Positions 63,263 through 64,000 of a DNA stretch of 64,000 bases are shown here, one piece after another. Under the pieces are notes generated by a model that worked only from the letters and a program-made list of their open reading frames with translations, was not told where the DNA came from and made no database searches. A program made the translations under genes and the position numbers. How positions within the stretch are numbered: the stretch's first letter is position 1; each line of letters begins with the position of its first letter. This stretch comes from Litomosoides sigmodontis. Its lineage: Eukaryota > Nematoda > Chromadorea > Rhabditida > Onchocercidae. Location: the NCBI GenBank assembly GCA_963070105.1, contig OY718807.1, positions 9,424,483 to 9,488,482 of the forward strand, in the 5' to 3' direction.

Positions 63263-64000
63263 GCAACAACAACAAGCGATACATCAACAGCATCAGTCAG
63301 TTATAATGAATAATTTATCACGAGCGGTTGGCGAACCGTCGTCCTCATCACTTACGTCCGTTGCTGATCTCCACGGTATCACGGAATGTTGTGCATCACG
63401 TATGCTACTCCTCTTTTTCGTTAGCTTTGGATTTAAATTTGTTTAAAGGAAATTTTGCAAGTTTTAATGTTATTACGAGTTTAACAGGTGGTTGTTTATC
63501 TTGCCGCAATTTTTATGTTATAATTGACTATATACGTATCACGTGGAATATTAGTAGGATTGATTCAGTGAATGAATACAATAAGCGTATCAAATTTCAT
63601 AGGCCAAAAAAACAGTGCTGCATTTGTTTATTGTATTATTATTTATGTTATGATTATTAGTATTACTTTTTTAATATTATTCTTGTTATTGTAATTTACT
63701 ATTATTTATTATTTTATTGTTTTCAATTATTATTACTAATAATTATTATTATCTAAGAGAACTGGAGATTAGATGTCATGAATAAGAAGGAAGACAAGTA
63801 ATTAATTAACGCAACGCAAACAAACAAAACAAATGGGAAAAGATTTCCTGTTTCAAATTTTAATTTATATAAAAGATTTCATTGGTTGTGATAGGTTCGC
63901 CAAATGCGCAGTTTACAACGAAAAGATCGATTGACGAGGATCACCGTGGTGAAATGAAAGAGATGAATGAGTACGATGTACAAAAACGAATCAAGAGACC
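63150..64000 (+). CDS. Glutamine-rich protein, N-terminal part (continues beyond the window)
   Basis: Two exons join in phase 1: 63150-63399 and 63895 onward, cut by the window end. The product starts MNHYQSLLSIPTLTVEST, then a CAA-encoded glutamine tract (about 63219-63280, with CAG interruptions), a second Gln/His segment (AIHQQHQSV) and a Ser-rich part (GEPSSSSLTSVADLHGIT). The second exon is basic and charged (TTKRSIDEDHRGEMKEMN, QKRIKRP). A glutamine-rich N-terminus followed by a basic region suggests a transcription or chromatin regulator, but no DNA-binding domain lies in the window. An in-frame TAG just before the ATG supports this start, although GGCATTTAG could also be a splice acceptor placed exactly at the ATG. 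I do not recognise the family. Confidence 0.6.

Noticed and set aside
63487..63660. Extra exon of the glutamine-rich gene after the TTTAACAG acceptor
   Set aside because: The frame can join in phase but then runs to a stop through AT-rich hydrophobic codons; the exon at 63895 continues a charged, coding-like sequence.

Overview
The window is a piece of an AT-rich animal nuclear genome, and the gene content points to a nematode. Introns are mostly 50-700 bp with GT-AG borders and TTTCAG/TTTTAG acceptors, the presenilin reads closest to C. elegans SEL-12, and several start codons sit a few bases after acceptor-like sites, as expected with spliced leaders. I cannot name the species. A clade III (spirurine-like) worm is only a guess from composition and gene set. 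No bacterial, viral or transposase coding sequence was recognised. I built the gene models by joining exons by eye; in each complete model the splice phases match and the summed exon length is a multiple of three.

Positions 1-42,000 hold the genes. In order: NDUFV2 (complex I 24 kDa subunit, -), a long 20-exon seven-transmembrane gene that I identify as a Smoothened ortholog (-), presenilin/sel-12 (+), mitochondrial lipoyltransferase LIPT1 (-), the U5 snRNP WD40 protein SNRNP40 (-), NOSIP (-), CPSF2/CPSF100 (+) and a small cysteine-rich Ly6/three-finger protein (+, 5' end unresolved). Smoothened/presenilin and NOSIP/CPSF2 are divergent pairs; presenilin and LIPT1 converge. NOSIP, SNRNP40 and LIPT1 lie in tandem with gaps of 0.75-0.87 kb.

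Positions 42,000-63,150 have no convincing gene. They are packed with simple repeats: long (TG)n, (TA)n and (TAA)n tracts, many CT/GA tracts, and a 330-bp array of a 12-bp pyrimidine unit that looks perfect throughout. One possible signal-peptide exon lies at 44,437. At the right edge begins a glutamine-rich protein, probably a regulatory gene, which runs off the window. The desert may be its upstream region or a long first intron.

The result that most deserves attention is Smoothened. C. elegans is known to lack Smoothened although it has many Patched-related proteins. Here the extracellular cysteine-rich domain, linker, seven helices and a roughly 320-residue tail can all be read, including a 20-nt microexon in helix 1 that appears to come from a local duplication of the next exon's boundary.
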